Assembly: GCA_002684315.1 (NCBI GenBank)
Contig: NYVB01000079.1
Coordinates: 1 to 16,134 of the forward strand
Direction of reading: 5' to 3'
DNA from: Planctomycetaceae bacterium
GTDB lineage: Bacteria; Planctomycetota; Phycisphaerae; Phycisphaerales; SM1A02
DNA length: 16,134 bases
Shown here in pieces: positions 14,501 to 16,134 of this stretch. Below the pieces are notes generated by a model. The model was not told the origin of the DNA, made no database searches, and saw nothing but the letters and a program-made list of their open reading frames with translations. Position numbers and translations under genes: made by a program. The first letter of the stretch is position 1; the number at the start of each line of letters is the position of its first letter.

Positions 14501-15271
14501 TCACCGTGAACGCGGGTGAGCCTCTCTGGAGGCTGAGATCGCGATGTTTCTCAGCAGTCTGACCCTGTGCTTCTCCTCACAGTCGAGGCCCTCGGCACTG
14601 AAACGCTCCGAAATCGGCAGGGGAGCCTCCGGGTCGATCGGCATCGGGTGGCGCAGACGCATCCCGCTCGCCTCGATCAGACCGAACCCTCGGGGAAGTT
14701 CGGGGCGCTTGATCAGGCCGCTTGGCGTGAACAGGTAGAGATGATCGGCGAGTCGGTAGCGCGTCAGAAGTTCGAATTTCGTTTCGCCGTGCAGTTTTCG
14801 TTCGACGTTCTTGATTTCTCTCAGGACGCGACGGTAGGAATCGATCCTGCTCGCGGCGAAGTCCCAGGTCTCGAGTTCGGGAAACAGAGCCGAACCCGAA
14901 CGACGCAGATGCGGTTCCTTCGGTTTCACGCGTTGTTCCTCGATCTCACGACGACGCTTCTCGAGGTGGTCACGGGTCTGAAGCAATCGTTTCTGATTCG
15001 CATCATCACGAAGAAAGTCGGAGCGAGCCTGCTTGCATTCGATGATCACGGTGCGACCGCGCGCGATGCCGCGTTCGTCCTCGCGAACGGCGAACAGAGG
15101 ACCGGTCCCGTTGACCTGTCTGTTCTCGCCTTCGAACCAGCCGGCGACGTCGACTCGCCAGCGGGAGATCGGGCAGCGGACTTCGGTCGCGACCGCGGTG
15201 CATCCGAGCCTTCGCAGCCATTCGACCGCGAGTTTCTTCAGTTCAAGATGTTCGATGGTCTCGCCGGCCAC
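14501..15271 (-). CDS. PD-(D/E)XK nuclease-like protein, distantly MmcB-like
   Basis: The start is GTG at 15271, supported by a strong AAGGAGG 6 bases upstream. The product has 256 residues. A PD-(D/E)XK core is visible: E30 in ATEVRCP, D41 in RWRVDVAG, and E78-C79-K80 in TVIIECKQ, preceded by an N-terminal helix. Directly after the core comes SDFLRDDANQ (84-93), then DHLYLFTPSGLI (176-187) and LPRGFGLIEASG (192-203). That order resembles MmcB-type repair proteins (EIK..DFR.D, then CD.FYFA.P, then GLI). Between them sits an insert of about 80 mostly charged, probably helical residues that MmcB lacks. DNA cleavage or binding is inference from the fold. It lies 55 bases downstream of the saccharopine-dehydrogenase-family gene, possibly in one transcript, and just before the tRNAs. 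Confidence 0.8.
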   Translation of the reverse strand: MAGETIEHLELKKLAVEWLRRLGCTAVATEVRCPISRWRVDVAGWFEGENRQVNGTGPLFAVREDERGIARGRTVIIECKQARSDFLRDDANQKRLLQTRDHLEKRRREIEEQRVKPKEPHLRRSGSALFPELETWDFAASRIDSYRRVLREIKNVERKLHGETKFELLTRYRLADHLYLFTPSGLIKRPELPRGFGLIEASGMRLRHPMPIDPEAPLPISERFSAEGLDCEEKHRVRLLRNIAISASREAHPRSR

Positions 15272-15277
15272 GGCTCG

Positions 15278-15284
15278 CCTCCTT
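15278..15284 (-). promoter_or_regulatory. Ribosome binding site that fixes a GTG start
   Basis: AAGGAGG on the minus strand lies 6 bases before the GTG at 15271. It is the best Shine-Dalgarno match in the window apart from the GAGGTGA within the kinase hairpin. Confidence 0.75.
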
Positions 15285-15326
15285 GCGATCCGAAGGCCTC
15301 GATTTCCGGAGCCTGTTCGCGTCGAA

Positions 15327-16134
15327 TCAGTCTCTGGTCTCGAGGTGCGCTTCGTAGTTCACGCCTCGGCTTGCAAGGCCGTCCATGAGTCGGTCGAGGA
15401 AGCCGTCTTCAGTGGCGATCTGTTCCGGGGCGAAGACGCCTCGGGGTGCGAGGCTTCCTTCGACGATCATCGCCGCCACCACGGTGGCGGTGAAGCCCGT
15501 GGTCCGTGACATGCTGGTGAATCCGGTCTCGGGGTCGAGGCGATCCAGAAGGTCCCAACGCATCCGGGTGTCGACGCCGTCGAGTTCACCTTCGACCGTC
15601 ACGCGCATCACGGTGAGATCCTCTTCGAACGGATCGAAAGTCCACTTTGGAAACAGCAGCTTGGCGACGAGGGCGCGGGGGCGGACCATCACGCCATCGA
15701 CTTCGATCGGTTCCTCGTCGAAGAGACCGGTGTCACGCATGGCACGGACCAGGTCGATGTGTCCGGGGTAGCGCATGGTCTTTTCGCGCATGTTCGGGAC
15801 GTTGAGGGTGTCGACGAGGGATCTCAGGCCGTCGGTGTTGAACGCCTCGAGCGTGCCCACGCCGTCGAAGGTGACGGGTTCTGGCTCGGTCAGCGCTTCC
15901 TTGATCACGATCTCGCCGTTTTCGACCACTCGAGAGGGCCGCACGTATTCCTCGATCACGTCGTAGGGCGAGAAGCCCGCCTTGTATTCCCAGGGAAGGT
16001 GTCGTTCGCGGGGGAGGCCACCCACCAGAATTTCGACCATGTCGGCACGGTCCAGTTTCGAGACGCCCCAGGCGGAGAGGATGTTGCTCATGCCGGGCGC
16101 TACGCCGCAGTCGGCGATCACGGTGCAGTCGTTC
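15327..16134 (-). CDS. Saccharopine dehydrogenase-family protein, 5'-truncated
   Basis: The frame is open to the window edge (NDCTVIADCGVAPG at the visible start), so the N-terminal NAD(P)-binding Rossmann part lies outside; 268 residues of the C-terminal part remain. Family blocks are clear: DCGVAPGMSN, VGGLPRERHLPWEYK, FSPYDVIEEYVRPSR, GTLEAFNTDGLRSL and EKTMRYPGH. These match lysine-6-dehydrogenase / carboxynorspermidine-synthase-like members, which oxidise or reduce C-N bonds at amino acids or polyamines with NAD(P). Which substrate is used cannot be told without the N-terminus. A GTG at 16121 is in frame but is internal to a conserved block and not a start. The nuclease-like gene follows 55 bases downstream. 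Confidence 0.9.
   Translation of the reverse strand, partial: NDCTVIADCGVAPGMSNILSAWGVSKLDRADMVEILVGGLPRERHLPWEYKAGFSPYDVIEEYVRPSRVVENGEIVIKEALTEPEPVTFDGVGTLEAFNTDGLRSLVDTLNVPNMREKTMRYPGHIDLVRAMRDTGLFDEEPIEVDGVMVRPRALVAKLLFPKWTFDPFEEDLTVMRVTVEGELDGVDTRMRWDLLDRLDPETGFTSMSRTTGFTATVVAAMIVEGSLAPRGVFAPEQIATEDGFLDRLMDGLASRGVNYEAHLETRD

Noticed and set aside
14567..15388. A 273-codon plus-strand frame over the nuclease-like gene.
   Set aside because: The minus-strand product has a strong ribosome site and PD-(D/E)XK residues; the plus frame has neither.
1..16134. Search for CRISPR arrays, insertion sequences, integrase-type attachment sites at the tRNAs, and rRNA.
   Set aside because: No regularly spaced repeats, transposase or integrase motifs, direct copies of tRNA 3' ends, or rRNA segments were seen.

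Overview
The window reads as chromosomal DNA of a planctomycete, most likely of the Phycisphaerae type. The pointers are: a DUF2231 membrane domain fused to a planctomycete-type CxxCH cytochrome domain and leucine-rich repeats (6494-8134); a secreted lectin-like protein ending in dockerin-like calcium loops with the 'GADLTLLLS.W' signature common in that class (10560-12245); moderately high GC; and many starts with weak or no Shine-Dalgarno sequence. The taxonomic call is inference from domain style, because no rRNA is present. The DNA is densely coded, and no stretch of more than 300 bases lacks a gene. No CRISPR array, IS element, prophage or att site was seen.

Layout. Positions 1-2185 (+) carry the 3' part of a multi-pass membrane protein, then the Y-family polymerase dinB. 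Convergent to dinB is a secreted M28 metallopeptidase with a PDZ domain (2195-4105, -). A 155-base divergent region with a 7+7 inverted repeat separates it from an unrecognised membrane protein (4261-5637, +). A DUF2071/YqjF-type protein (5677-6408, -) is divergent from the DUF2231-cytochrome-LRR protein (6494-8134, +). Next come a cysteine hydrolase of the isochorismatase fold (8306-8923, +) and a PAS hybrid histidine kinase (8920-10524, +). These two overlap by ATGA and form a clear two-gene operon. Convergent to it is the lectin/dockerin-like secreted protein (10560-12245, -).

The right part is all on the minus strand: umuD-umuC (14118 to 12409) with a candidate SOS-type promoter, tRNA-Glu(CTC) and tRNA-Arg(TCT), a PD-(D/E)XK nuclease-like protein distantly resembling MmcB (14501-15271), and the 3' part of a saccharopine-dehydrogenase-family gene running off the edge (15327-16134).

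How it fits together. Translesion/SOS repair is the strongest theme: DinB and UmuD-UmuC, with a possible repair nuclease next to the tRNAs. The least ordinary unit is the hydrolase-hybrid kinase operon. It is preceded by two adjacent perfect palindromes, has a 16-bp perfect palindrome at the gene junction, and carries a perfect 10-bp hairpin that covers the Shine-Dalgarno of an alternative kinase start. The hexamer CGATCG is also strongly over-represented across the window in all contexts. I see no clear-cut new defence or mobile system.
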